A stretch of 64,000 bases of DNA from NCBI GenBank assembly GCA_963663635.2, contig CAXXMY010000018.1, positions 1 through 64,000 of the forward strand, read 5' to 3'. Position 1 is the stretch's first letter. The number at the start of each line of letters is the position of its first letter. Shown here in pieces: positions 40,743-49,393 of the stretch. The translations under genes and the position numbers were made by a program. The DNA comes from Poriferisodalis sp963663635 (GTDB lineage: Bacteria > Actinomycetota > Acidimicrobiia > Acidimicrobiales > Poriferisodalaceae). A model generated the notes under the pieces. It saw nothing but the letters and a program-made list of their open reading frames with translations. It did not search any database and had not been told where the DNA came from.

Positions 40743-41093
40743 CTACGGCTGGTGCCGGACAATGCTGCCGTCGTCGTCAAGCTCGACGTATGACCGGCCT
40801 TCGGCTGCAAACTCCGCTGCGAAGTTGAGGTCTCGCCGACGCTGCTCAGCGCGTTCGGCCCATTCGGCTCGCACGACAGCTTGCTCGTAACTGTTGAGAT
40901 CGTCGTAGGAGGCCTCGCACTCGAGCACCTGCTTGATGGCTCGCAGCGAGACCGTCGGGGACGCTTCGAGCTCCCGTCCGATGCGCGCCCAATGACTGAT
41001 TTGCTGCGCCGTGCTGCGACTCATCAACGGCGCAACCGAAGTCGCGAACGCGTGGATGTCCTCGTCGACTCGGACAGGTGTGCTGGTGGCCAT
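40743..41093 (-). CDS. ParD-like antitoxin partner of zeta-type toxin
   Basis: 116 residues. TPVRVDEDIHAFATSVAPLM, SRSTAQQISHWARIGRELEA, SPTVSLRAIKQVLECEASYD is the ParD-like (TA_anti) family pattern, which pairs with zeta-type kinases in many proteobacteria and actinobacteria. The first strand (VRVDEDI) is a ribbon-helix-helix DNA-binding element; the C-terminal region (AERAEQRRRDLNFAAEFAAE) would bind the toxin. Antitoxin first, toxin 42 bp downstream, same strand: a standard module. ATG 41093; AT-rich bases just upstream (ATGGTAGCAGAATGCTACTG, about 41113-41132) contain the near-palindrome GTAGCAGAATGCTAC, a possible autoregulatory operator. Confidence 0.82.
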   Translation of the reverse strand: MATSTPVRVDEDIHAFATSVAPLMSRSTAQQISHWARIGRELEASPTVSLRAIKQVLECEASYDDLNSYEQAVVRAEWAERAEQRRRDLNFAAEFAAEGRSYVELDDDGSIVRHQP

Positions 41094-41253
41094 GACGCAG
41101 TCTCCAAGAACAATGGTAGCAGAATGCTACTGATGACATCTCGGCTGTGGCGAGCCGAAGCACCTGTACCGCTCAACTCTCCACGAACACACTTCCCGAG
41201 ATGACAAGTCCGAACTATCGGCACAGCGCCACGACTGCCGACCGCATCCAATA

Positions 41254-41299
41254 AGCCTGAATCCACCGATTGGCTTTTGGTGAGCGCTGGATTTGCGGG
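41254..41299 (+). repeat. IS3 left terminal inverted repeat
   Basis: 46 bp, complementary with two or three mismatches to 46825-46870. The outermost 14 bases (AGCCTGAATCCACC) also occur at the end of the GH3 pseudogene (about 35434-35447). Confidence 0.88.
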
Positions 41300-41327
41300 G
41301 CGGTGAATCGCCCTGGGACGTTCCTAT

Positions 41328-42476
41328 AGATGTCAAGTGCGGGTTGTGAGGGTGGCGAGGTCGGCTCGGAGGGTGCGGTAGAGCTGTGGGGCGACGAAGC
41401 GTTTGAGGCAGCGGATGGCTTCTTTTTTGGTTTTGCCTTGGGCGAGGCGGCGGTCGGTGTAGCTGCGGGTTCGTTCGCAGTAGCGGAGCCGGACGATGAC
41501 GATCATGTGCAGGGCGCGGTTGGCTGAGCGGTTGGGTGCGAAGTTGAGTCGGTGACGCTGGGTGCGCCCGCTCGATGCGGGGACCGGCGCGGCTGCGCAC
41601 AGGTGAGCGAACGACGCTTCGGAGCCGAACCGGTCGATGTTGTGGCCCGCGGCGACGAGCAGGGTCGCGGTGTGGTGAGTGCCGCACCCGAGGCGCGACA
41701 GGGTTGTGGGCGCTGCGGTGGCGACGAGCCGGTCGAGCCGGCGACCGAGCTCGGCGGCCTCGGCGCCGAGCTGGGCGACGCGGCGCCCGAGGCTGCGCAG
41801 TGCTGGGTTGGCGGCCTGGGCGGGATCGGCGAGGCGGTCCGTGTCGGGCCGCAGTCGAGCGCACACGGCGGCTTTGCCCTGCAGGGTCCGGCGGGTGTCG
41901 AGCTGCTCGCGCAACGCGGCGGGAGCGGTGACGAGCAGGTCGCCGAGCTGGCACAACGCGGCGGCACGGGCCTTGACGGCGCTGTTTCGGGTGATGCTGA
42001 GCTGGCGGATCGCCTCGACGATGCCGGTGGTGTCGGTGGCGGCTGCGGTCGCTTCGCCCGAGAGCACCTTGCGGGCAGCGGCCTCAGCGTCGATGGCGTC
42101 GTTCTTGGCGCGACGCGAGCGCAGATGCGGGTGCGGCTGGTTGATCTCGATCACCCCGCAGCCCTGATCGATCAGCGACCGGGTCAGGGCCGCACCAAAA
42201 GATCCGGTGGACTCGACACCGACCGTGGTGATCGGGCCGAACGACGCGAGCCATGTGTGGGTCAAGCGGTAGCCGGCGCGGGTCGCAGGGAACGATTCTG
42301 TGCCCAGTACTCGGCCGAGCGGGTCGAGCGCCGCGGCGACGTGGAAGTCGGTGTGGCAGTCAATCCCGCCGATCACCGCCTGTTGCTGGTCTGGCATGCT
42401 GAAGTCCTTCATCTCGGAGCGGCTGGCGTGCCGGGACGGGACGGACATAACAGTGATGAGGCATCTGTTTGCGCAG
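41328..42476 (-). mobile_element. IS110-family insertion sequence, copy A
   Basis: About 1.15 kb, between two copies of TTCCTAT (41321-41327 and 42477-42483), inserted in the leader of the IS3 element. No terminal inverted repeats, as expected for IS110. The right-hand limit is uncertain; DNA up to about 42640 could also belong to it. The downstream end (CTTGACATCTATAGG on the minus strand) resembles that of copy B (CTTGACCTATAGG). Confidence 0.65.
41333..42397 (-). CDS. IS110-family transposase (copy A)
   Basis: DEDD-type transposase/recombinase, 354 residues from ATG 42397 (AAGGA about 8 nt upstream). The N-terminal RuvC-like domain: AVIGGIDCHTDFHVAAALDP (first Asp), VGVESTGSFGAALTRSLIDQ, QPHPHLRSRRAKNDAIDAEA (Asp cluster). 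The C-terminal transposase_20 domain has LSRLGCGTHHTATLLVAAGH and APVPASSGRTQRHRLNFAPN with the conserved Ser. Intact from start to stop, so it may be active. Elements of this family insert through a structured bridge RNA made from the non-coding end. It is only distantly similar to copy B (45397), so it is a separate element. Confidence 0.92.
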   Translation of the reverse strand: MPDQQQAVIGGIDCHTDFHVAAALDPLGRVLGTESFPATRAGYRLTHTWLASFGPITTVGVESTGSFGAALTRSLIDQGCGVIEINQPHPHLRSRRAKNDAIDAEAAARKVLSGEATAAATDTTGIVEAIRQLSITRNSAVKARAAALCQLGDLLVTAPAALREQLDTRRTLQGKAAVCARLRPDTDRLADPAQAANPALRSLGRRVAQLGAEAAELGRRLDRLVATAAPTTLSRLGCGTHHTATLLVAAGHNIDRFGSEASFAHLCAAAPVPASSGRTQRHRLNFAPNRSANRALHMIVIVRLRYCERTRSYTDRRLAQGKTKKEAIRCLKRFVAPQLYRTLRADLATLTTRT

Positions 42477-42684
42477 GTTCCTATGAGGTCACGTCGCTCG
42501 TTCCGGACCGGCCGCAGCTGACAAGTCCGAGAAGCGGGCCGGCGACGTCGACGCGTCCCAGGCAAGGCGGCACCCACAACGCGCAGGGCCAGTTAGTTGG
42601 CAAGTCAGATGTCGACGGCCCACTCCCCGCACACATCTTCACTGTTTGTTGGAGGCTCCTGATGTTGGATACGAGGATGGAGTC
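42398..42684 (-). other. IS110 upstream non-coding region and IS3 leader
   Basis: 287 bp with no gene. The left part belongs to IS110 copy A and could encode the bridge RNA if the element extends past 42483; the right part is the IS3 leader with the RBS of OrfA. I could not fold it by eye into the known two-loop structure. TTCCTAT at 42477-42483 repeats 41321-41327. Confidence 0.35.
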
Positions 42685-43002
42685 ATGCCACATGAGATGT
42701 CGCCTGGGAAGCCGACGACGCGTCGGTACAGCGAGGCGGAAAAGGAGCGTGCTGTGCGTGCGGTGCGTCAGCTCCGCACCGAGCTGGGCACCGATCGCGG
42801 GACGGCGGGGCGGGTCGCGGCCCAGCTGGGGATCGGGGTGGAGTCGCTGCGGTCGTGGGTGCGCCAGGCCGAGGTCGATGCTGGGTTGAGGCCGGGTGTG
42901 AACAGCGAGCAGGCTGAGCGGATCAAGGCGCTGGAGGCCGAGGTCCGGGAGCTGCGGCGGGCGAACGAGATCTTGCGCAAGGCGTCGGCTTTTTTCGCGT
43001 AA
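42685..43002 (+). CDS. IS3-family transposase OrfA
   Basis: 105 residues, ATG 42685 with GGAG upstream. HTH_Tnp_1-type DNA-binding protein: TTRRYSEAEKERAVRAVRQL, DRGTAGRVAAQLGIGVESLR, SWVRQAEVDAGLRP, then a leucine-zipper-like helix (ERIKALEAEVRELRRANEIL, RKASAFFA). The end of OrfA carries a T-run (GCTTTTTTCGCG, about 42988-42999), the kind of slippery sequence used to fuse OrfA with OrfB by frameshifting. OrfB follows in the same frame after the stop. OrfA is intact, but OrfB is broken by two further insertions. Confidence 0.9.
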   Translation: MPHEMSPGKPTTRRYSEAEKERAVRAVRQLRTELGTDRGTAGRVAAQLGIGVESLRSWVRQAEVDAGLRPGVNSEQAERIKALEAEVRELRRANEILRKASAFFA

Positions 43003-43023
43003 GGGGCTCGACCGCCCACTGAG

Positions 43024-43630
43024 GTGGCGGTGTCGTTCGTCGACGCTCATCGTGGCGAGCTCGGGGTCGAGCCCGTCTGCACTGCGCTGGGGGTGGCCCC
43101 GAGCACGTACTACGCGGCCAAGCACCGCCAACGGCTGCGGTCTGCGCGGGCGGTCTCGGACGCGGTGTGGATGCCGGTCTTGTTGGCGTTGTGGGTCGCG
43201 AACCGCAAGGTCTGCGGGGCGCGCAAGCTGACCAAGGCCGCCCGACGCGCCGGTCACGACATCGGCCGGGACCAGGTCGCCCGGCTGATGCGCCAGCTGG
43301 GCGTACGCGGCGTCAGCCGGCGGCGCAAGATGTTCACCACCCGCAGCGATCCTGACGCTGTGCGGGCGCCTGACCTGGTCAACCGGGACTTCACCGCGGA
43401 TCGGCCAGATGCGTTGTGGGTGACGGATCCGGCCTATGTCGCGACCCGGTCGGGGATGGCTTATGTGTGCTTCATCGTGGACGCTTTCTCCCGCCGCATC
43501 GTGGGGTGGCGCGTCGCTTCGCACATGCGCACCGAGATGGTCCTCGACGCATTGGAGATGGCCCGCCGCTCACGCGGCGGCCGGCGCCTGGTCGGGCTCG
43601 TGGCACACTCCGACGCGGGGTCGCAAGCCG
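43024..43630 (+). pseudogene. IS3-family OrfB, N-terminal piece (cut by IS30)
   Basis: VSFVDAHRGELGVEPVCTAL, GVAPSTYYAAKHRQRLRSAR (HTH_21), RKVCGARKLTKAARRAGHDI, GRDQVARLMRQLGVRGVSRR, then the integrase core: RPDALWVTDPAYVATRSGMA (first catalytic Asp), YVCFIVDAFSRRIVGWRVAS and VAHSDAGSQ (second Asp), where the IS30 element begins at 43631. The natural continuation (FTSLRFTERLDEIG) is found at 45091 beyond the IS30 element. In intact relatives the first Asp motif is usually DxTYV; DPAYV here is a mild variant. Start GTG 43024 or translational frameshift from OrfA. Confidence 0.88.
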
Positions 43631-45082
43631 GATTCAATCGGTCGTCGCAACACCGGTCTGTTGGAGTGAGAGTAGGTGCTCGTCGAGTGCTTCGGCTGGG
43701 GTTTGCCAGCCGAGGGTCTTGCGTGGCCGGGTGTTGAGGGTGTGGGCGACGGCGTCGATCTCTTCGGCGGTCCATCGGGTTAGGTCGGTGCGGTTGGGGA
43801 AGTATTGGCGCAGAAGTCCGTTGGTGTTCTCGTTGGTGCCTCGCTGCCAGGGGCTCTTGGGGTCGGCGAAGTAGACCGCGATGTTGGTCTCGACGGTGAA
43901 TGCAGCGTGCGCGGAGAGCTCTTTGCCTCGGTCCCAGGTCACCGAGCGGCGGAGCTGCTCGGGGAGCGTGGTCATCGATGCTGCGAGAGCGTCTTTCATG
44001 GTGATGGCGCCGTAGCCGGCCAGGGCCGGACCGTTCTTGGTGCGGGGGATGACGCCGTAGCCGTCCTGCCCGCGCGTGGCAGGTGGACCAGCATGGTGAA
44101 CCTGGTGGAGCGCTCGACCAGGGTGCCGATCGCTGAGCGCTTGAGGCCGATGAGCAGGTCCCCTTCCCAGTGTCCGGGGACGGCTCGGTCCTCGGCCTCG
44201 GCAGGCCGTTTGCTGATCATCACCTCGGGTGTGACGTGGGCCCACGCCTTGTGACGGGCACGGGCCCGAGGAACCCGCAGGGCCCGCCCGCTGCGCAAGC
44301 ACGCGACCAGCTCCCGCCGCAGCGCCCCGCGGCCCTGCACGCAGAGGGCCTGGTAGATCGCCTCGTGGCTGATCCGCATGGACTCATCATCGGGGAAATC
44401 AACCTTGAGCCGGTTCGAGATCTGCTCGGGGCTCCATCCCTGCACCCACCGGCGATCCCCACGATGAGGCTTGTTGCGGCCCTTCCACTGCGGACCTTCG
44501 GGGCCCAGCGCACAACCGTTGGGAGCCCGAACCACACCACAGAGCCGCTCGGCCACCCAGGCGCGAAGCCGATCGTTCGCGGCGAGCTTCGCCGGCTTGG
44601 GACCGCGGGCGCGCCGCTCGGCATGCCACTGCGCGACCGTCGCCTTGCACTCGAGGCGCCACGTCCTGGTCGACGCGTTGCGGCGAAGCTCCCGCGAGAT
44701 CGTCGACGGGCTCCGATCGAGCCTGCGGGCGATCTCACGCACACCGAGGCCCTGGGCCCGCAACAGCGCGATGTCCTCACGCTCCGAAAACAACAGACAG
44801 CGGCCCGAAACCGTCGGGCACAAACAAGGGTTCACCCCGCCAGCGTGACGGAACCACCGAAACGCAACCGGAGATGACACCCCAGCCTCGGTTGCCGCGT
44901 CTTCGGTCTTCACCCCGCGGGCGATCGCCGCCCAGAACCGGACCCGGTCCTGCCGCCATGCCACCGTCGGCCGGCCCGGCGACGGCACCTGGCCCCGATA
45001 CTGCTGGACCTCCCGCTGCCGCTCCCGCATCGTCCCCATCTCACACCTCCACAATCGAGGTGTTGCGACGACCGATTGAATC
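43631..45082 (-). mobile_element. IS30-family insertion sequence, copy 2
   Basis: 1,452 bp with perfect 24-bp terminal inverted repeats (43631-43654 and 45059-45082; outer bases GATTCAATCGGTCGTCG). Inserted in the IS3 OrfB between GSQ and FTSLRF. One transposase gene on the minus strand. Different from IS30 copy 1 in ends and sequence. Confidence 0.93.
43634..45039 (-). pseudogene. IS30-family transposase (copy 2), one frameshift
   Basis: From ATG 45039 (GGAGGT 5 nt upstream): GRPTVAWRQDRVRFWAAIAR, DAATEAGVSSPVAFRWFRHA, LLFSEREDIALLRAQGLGVR, EIARRLDRSPSTISRELRRN (the IS30 helix-turn-helix), GWSPEQISNRLKVDFPDDES, MRISHEAIYQALCVQGRGAL, and DRAVPGHWEGDLLIGLKRSA (first catalytic Asp). Near 44085 the frame changes (net one base lost) after RFTMLVHLP; the remainder, TMTLPEQ-type core with SVTWDRGKELSAHAAFTVET (second Asp), FADPKSPWQRGTNENTNGLL (Glu) and TLNTRPRKTLGWQTPAEALD, continues to 43634. 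All three catalytic residues exist but in two frames. Otherwise full length (about 465 codons). Confidence 0.88.
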
Positions 45083-45170
45083 CACCCTGTTCACGTCGCT
45101 GCGATTCACCGAACGCCTCGACGAGATCGGCGCCCGCCCCAGCATCGGCACCGTCGCCGATTCCTATGAC
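45083..45170 (+). pseudogene. IS3-family OrfB, middle piece
   Basis: 88 bp between IS30 copy 2 and IS110 copy B, encoding FTSLRFTERLDEIGARPSIG followed by TVADSYD. In intact IS3 transposases this reads SIGTVADSYDNALAE..., and the next residues (NALAATTNGLYKAE) resume at 46522. Confidence 0.88.
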
Positions 45171-46521
45171 TGTGAGCATGATGGTGTTCGCTGTTCGGCT
45201 GGTGTTTGACCCTTGCTTACGACTGGCCGGTGTGCCTTGGCGTTGATCTGTCGGCGCCAGTCGGGCAGCGATCAACGCAGCGCCGGCTGGCCGGGAGGGT
45301 CGTGACCGAATAGGGGCCTGCTCTTTTGGACCGACCCGTCACAGTCCTGTCCTTCCCGCCCGACCAGCTGGCATCCACAGTCCCCCGAGGACAGCAATGA
45401 CCAGTATCGCGCCAGGGCCGAAGCGGGCGAGAATCGTCGTCGGCGTTGACACGCACAAGCACATGCATGCCGCGGTCGCCGTCGACGAGCTCGGCAGCCG
45501 CCTCGGCGAATGCCATGTGCGGGCGAACCGGGAGGGCTACGCGCAGCTTGAGGCGTGGGCTGTGTCGCTGGGGCGGCCGATGGCGTTCGGGGTCGAGGGC
45601 ACCGGCAGCTACGGCGTCGGTCTGGCCAGCTGGCTGCGCCGCAACGGCTACCGGCTGGTTGAGGTGAATCGGGGCGATCGCCGTTCCCGCAGGATGAACG
45701 GCAAGACCGACGCCCTGGACGCCGAAGCCGCCGCGCGCTCAGTGCTGTCGGGCGAGTCCACCGCCGTGGCGAAGTCCGCGGATGGCACCGTGGAGATGAT
45801 CCGCCAGATCAAGATCGCCCGCGACACAGCCCGCAAGGGCCCCACATCGGCGATCGTCACTCTCAAGGCGGTGATCGTGACCGTCCCCGCCGAGCTGCGC
45901 GAGCAGCTCGGCGGCATGGCGGACAAGGCGCTCATCGGCCGCTGTTCCGGCTTGCGGCCTGGCCCCATGACCACGCCGACCGCGTCGGCCAAGCACACCC
46001 TGCGATCGCTGGCCAAGCGCTGGATCGCCCTCAACGCCGAGATCGACGATCACGACCCGATACTCGACGAACGATCCCCCAAAAGCACAGCCGCCCGCGC
46101 CCACTCCCCGAACCTGCGAGACGGATGCGGGATCGGCGCTGACACCGCAGCCGAGATGCTCATCGTCTTCGGCGACAACCCCGACCGCATCCGCTCCCAA
46201 GCAGCCTTCGCCAAACTCTGCGGCGCCTGTCCGATCCCCGCCTCATCGGGCGTCACCAACCGGCACCGGCTCTCCCGCGCCGGGCACCGACAAGCCAACG
46301 CCGCGCTCTGCCGCGCCGTCATCGTGCGCATGCGCTTCCACCAGCCCACCATCGACTGCACCCGCCGACGCACCACCGAAGGCCTCTCCAAAAGAGACAT
46401 CATCCGCTGCCTCAAACGATTCCTCGCCCGCGAGGTCTACCAACGCGTCATGACCGACCACCGCGCACGACTCGACTCCCAACACACCCCATGAAACAAA
46501 GTCTTGACCTATAGGGGCTTC
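45171..46521 (+). mobile_element. IS110-family insertion sequence, copy B
   Basis: About 1.35 kb inserted between the Asp and Asn codons of DSYDNALA in the IS3 OrfB. The upstream junction is TTCCTATGAC and the downstream end is CTTGACCTATAGG. About 225 bp of non-coding DNA precede the transposase, enough for a bridge RNA. The position beside TTCCTAT resembles that of copy A, although the two transposases are only distantly related. Confidence 0.75.
45397..46494 (+). CDS. IS110-family transposase (copy B)
   Basis: 365 residues, ATG 45397 (AGGACAG upstream). DEDD domain: ARIVVGVDTHKHMHAAVAVD (first Asp), MAFGVEGTGSYGVGLASWLR (Glu), VEVNRGDRRSRRMNGKTDAL then DAEAAARSVLSGEST (Asp pair). The C-terminal transposase_20 domain reads LRDGCGIGADTAAEMLIVFG, DNPDRIRSQAAFAKLCGACP, IPASSGVTNRHRLSRAGHRQ with the conserved SSG serine, then IIRCLKRFLAREVYQ. 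Complete and apparently functional. It is the youngest layer on this side of the nested IS3 element. Confidence 0.94.
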   Translation: MTSIAPGPKRARIVVGVDTHKHMHAAVAVDELGSRLGECHVRANREGYAQLEAWAVSLGRPMAFGVEGTGSYGVGLASWLRRNGYRLVEVNRGDRRSRRMNGKTDALDAEAAARSVLSGESTAVAKSADGTVEMIRQIKIARDTARKGPTSAIVTLKAVIVTVPAELREQLGGMADKALIGRCSGLRPGPMTTPTASAKHTLRSLAKRWIALNAEIDDHDPILDERSPKSTAARAHSPNLRDGCGIGADTAAEMLIVFGDNPDRIRSQAAFAKLCGACPIPASSGVTNRHRLSRAGHRQANAALCRAVIVRMRFHQPTIDCTRRRTTEGLSKRDIIRCLKRFLAREVYQRVMTDHRARLDSQHTP

Positions 46522-46758
46522 AACGCATTGGCCGCCACGACCAACGGCCTCTACAAGGCCGAATGCGCCTACGGACCCGACACACACGGCTGGCACGACA
46601 CCGACCAGCTCGAACTCGCCACCCTGGGCTGGGTGCACTGGTTCAACCAGCAACGGCTCCACGGCCACTGCAACGACACCCCGCCCGCAGAATTCGAAGC
46701 AGCGTTCAACGCTGCCCACAAGACCACCCCAACCGGGGCTGGAAAACCAAACCAATGA
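46522..46758 (+). pseudogene. IS3-family OrfB, C-terminal piece
   Basis: NALAATTNGLYKAECAYGPD, HGWHDTDQLELATLGWVHWF, NQQRLHGHCNDTPPAEFEAA, then a short tail to TGA 46758. This is the end of the IS3 integrase core with the catalytic Glu (LYKAE) and the conserved WV.WFN..RLH motif. It joins in frame to the piece ending at 45170. The right terminal repeat of IS3 follows at 46825. Confidence 0.9.
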
Positions 46759-47187
46759 GTCACCAACAAAGCCAGAGCGGTTCACACACCCCAACAACCC
46801 GACGCGACCCCAACCCGACACCGACCCGCAAATCCCGCGCTCACCAAAGGCCAATCGGTGGATTCAGGCTAAGAGGCCGCGCGGATAGGTGGAGCGGTTT
46901 TCGGCGTGTGCCGGGTGCCGTAACCAGCAGGCTGACAAAGCTGCTGGTCGGAGGATTGAGCCATCATGCGTCATCAAGCGCGTTTCCGCAGGTCAGTGCC
47001 TATCCGCTAACGCTCTAAGTGAATGTGCTGGTCGTCTGTGCTCGGATCGAATTGCCGGGCACCGAAACGGTCTAGGCGTGAACGGTATCTCCTCAGGCAT
47101 AGGCTGACGGTGTCATGCACAAACGGAGCATTCTGAGAGCTTCAGTGAGGCGCCCAGAAGATATGCTGGGAATGTTTCGGAGGAATA
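46759..47187. other. IS3 right end and intergenic region upstream of LRR gene
   Basis: 429 bp. 46825-46870 is the right IS3 inverted repeat. From 46871 to 47187 I see no gene; the region is of mixed composition and must include the promoter of the surface-protein gene starting at 47188, with its RBS GGAGG at 47179-47183. Confidence 0.6.
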
Positions 47188-49318
47188 TTGCGGAAGCGGG
47201 CCACGCCAACTGCGCTCAAGCTCCTCTCGGTCGTGACCGCGATGGCAGTTGGGCTGACGATCAGCGTCAGCCATGCGGCGGGGCAGACTTCCGTCGGTTG
47301 CGACAACGGCGACTGCGGTCCCTGACCCTGCGGGCTATGCCGCGCTCGTCAATGACTGCAAGGCCCTGCTGGCTTCGAGGACGGCTCTGACGGGCAACGC
47401 GCGGGTGAACTGGTCTGCACGAACGGCGATCGCTGCGTGGGAGGGAGTCACTGTCTCCGGAGGCCGGGTTGTCGCTCTGGAGATCTCCGGACAGGAACTG
47501 AACGGTTCGCTGCCCCCGCACCTCGGCAGCCTCGATGCGCTCACCGCACTCGACCTCAGCGACAACGAACTCACTGGCGCGTTGCCCGCGCACCTCGGGA
47601 ACCTCGCGTCGCTGTCGACGCTGGACCTCAGTGGGAATGGTCTCACCGGCGCAATTCCGGTGCAGCTCGGTTTGGCGACCTCGCTCACGACGCTCGATCT
47701 GAGCGGCAATCAGCTCTCAGGCACGATCCCGACGCAATTGAGCTTGCTGACCTCGCTCACGACGCTCGATCTGAGCGGCAATCAGCTCTCAGGCACGATC
47801 CCTGCTCACATCGGACATGTCGCCGGGCTTGAGGCGCTGGACATCAGTGGCAACAGGCTCACCGGCAAGATGCCCGACACCATTGGCCTGCTGAGCGCAT
47901 TGCGCACCCTCGACCTGAGCGACAACCGCCTCAGCGGAGACATCACGACGTCGTTTCTTCCATCGACCCCGCTCTCGACAATCGACCTCAGCGGCAACAG
48001 GCTCACCGGCAGGATCAAGGCACAACTGTTCTTCCTCGCGCAGTTGAGGTCGCTCGACCTGAGCGACAACCAGCTGAGCGGCTGGATACCACCCTTCCAG
48101 CGGCCGTACCCGCCGCTTGAGTTCCTCAGCCTGAGCGACAATCATCTGACCGGCGAGTTTTCCGCGAGCCTCGGGCAGCTCAACGGCTTGGCGACGCTGC
48201 GACTGGCGGGAAACAAGTTCACGGGCTGCATCCCGGAGTCGCTGCAGACCATCGCAGACAACGACATCGTGTCGGGCGGGCTGTGGATCTGCGGCACAGA
48301 GCCTCCAGTTCGTCCAAGGCCTCCGGTGCGCACAGGACCAGGTGGCGGCGGCGGCGGCGGCGATGAAGGCGATGAAGGCGGCGAAGTCACGATCATCGTG
48401 GCGAATGGCTGGAGCCCGCCCGACATCGGTGTTGCGGCGGCACTCGCCGCGCGCACGCCCGATTCCGCCGTCCTGTACACGCACCCCGACCATGTGCCGG
48501 CCGGTGTGGTGAATCTGCTTGCCGGTCTCAGCGTCGCACGCGTCGTCGTGGTCGGCGGCGCGGCGGCCGTCGGCGAGCAGACCGTGCAGGCACTGACCCA
48601 CGCAGCCAAGAACGCGCGCACCGACCGCGTCGCCGGCATCGATCGCGTCAGCACCGCGGTCGATGCCGCGCGGAGCGCGCTGAGCTCTGCGGCGCGCAGC
48701 ACGATCATCGTGGCGAATGGCTGGAGCCCGCCCGACATCGGTGTTGCAGCGGCACTCGCCGCGCGCACGCCCGATTCCGCCGTCCTGTACACACACCCCG
48801 ACCATGTGCCGGCCGGTGTGGTGAATCTGCTTGCCGGTCTCAGCGTCGCACGCGTCGTGGTGGTCGGCGGCGCGGCGGCCGTCGGCGAGCAGACCGTGCA
48901 GGCACTGACCCACGCAGCCAAGAACGCGCGCACCGACCGCGTCGCCGGCATCGATCGCGTCAGCACCGCGGTCGATGCCGCACGGAGCGCGCTGAGCTCT
49001 GCGGCGCGCAGCACGATCATCGTGGCGAATGGCTGGAGCCCGCCCGACATCGGTGTTGCAGCGGCACTCGCCGCGCGCACGCCCGATTCCGCCGTCCTGT
49101 ACACACACCTTGGCATGCTCGCAGACGCAGTTGTCGCGCTGTTGCGGTCGGAGGCGCCCGCAGTCGTGCGCATTGTGGGCGGCAATGCGGCCGTGCCGGC
49201 ACACATCAAGGACGCGATCAAGGCGATCCTGCCCGACGGCGCCCGCGTCATCCGCTATTCGGGCCCAACGCGCACCTCCACGGCGATAGCTGTGGCCCGT
49301 CTCAGCCTGCAGTCCTGA
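47188..49318 (+). CDS. Secreted leucine-rich-repeat protein with CWB2 cell-wall-binding repeats (one frameshift near start)
   Basis: TTG 47188 with GGAGG five bases upstream starts RKRATPTALKLLSVVTAMAV, GLTISVSHAAGQTSVGCDNG, a clear Sec signal peptide. One extra base in the CCC at 47320-47322 then shifts the frame; with it removed the reading continues PDPAGYAALVNDCKALLASR. Next come about ten plant-type LRRs of 24 residues (LTALDLSDNELTGALPAHLG and so on; about residues 90-345), a Gly/Asp/Glu-rich linker, then two full and one partial CWB2 units (IIVANGWSPPDIGVAAALAA, VVVVGGAAAVGEQTVQALTH), ending as in N-acetylmuramoyl-binding proteins (VRIVGGNAAVPAHI). CWB2 should hold it on the wall while the LRR domain faces outward, probably for adhesion. 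Downstream ORF alone is 681 codons (47273-49318). Confidence 0.88.
48389..49110 (+). repeat. Tandem 312-bp CWB2 repeats
   Basis: Units start at 48389, 48701 and 49013 (exact 312-bp period, 104 codons). The first two are almost identical at DNA level (only a handful of substitutions, such as GCGGCGG for GCAGCGG); the third matches for about 100 bp before diverging. Recent duplication in frame. Confidence 0.93.
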
Positions 49319-49393
49319 TCTTGCTGCACGGTCGGGACGGCCGAACACCCGCCAACTCCATGAGGTGACGGTGACCTGATGTCGGCAGCGCCG

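Larger units (their letters stand above)
41254..46870 (+). mobile_element. IS3-family element carrying three nested insertion sequences
   Basis: A pair of 46-bp imperfect inverted repeats (41254-41299 and 46825-46870; two or three mismatches, AGCCTGAATCCACCGATTGG at the outer end) bounds 5.6 kb. Removing three inserted elements leaves about 1.6 kb of IS3: leader, OrfA (42685-43002) and OrfB in three pieces (43024-43630, 45083-45170, 46522-46758). Insertions: IS110 copy A near the left end, IS30 copy 2 in OrfB, IS110 copy B farther along OrfB. No clear target duplication is seen outside the repeats (ATA left, AAG right). The host element is dead. Confidence 0.85.

Noticed and set aside
4096..45082. 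The two IS30 elements considered as copies of one element
   Set aside because: Terminal repeats and transposase sequences are entirely different.
42398..45396. Bridge RNAs of the IS110 elements as annotated ncRNA genes
   Set aside because: Element ends are not certain and I could not recognise the loop structure by eye; reported only as something to check.
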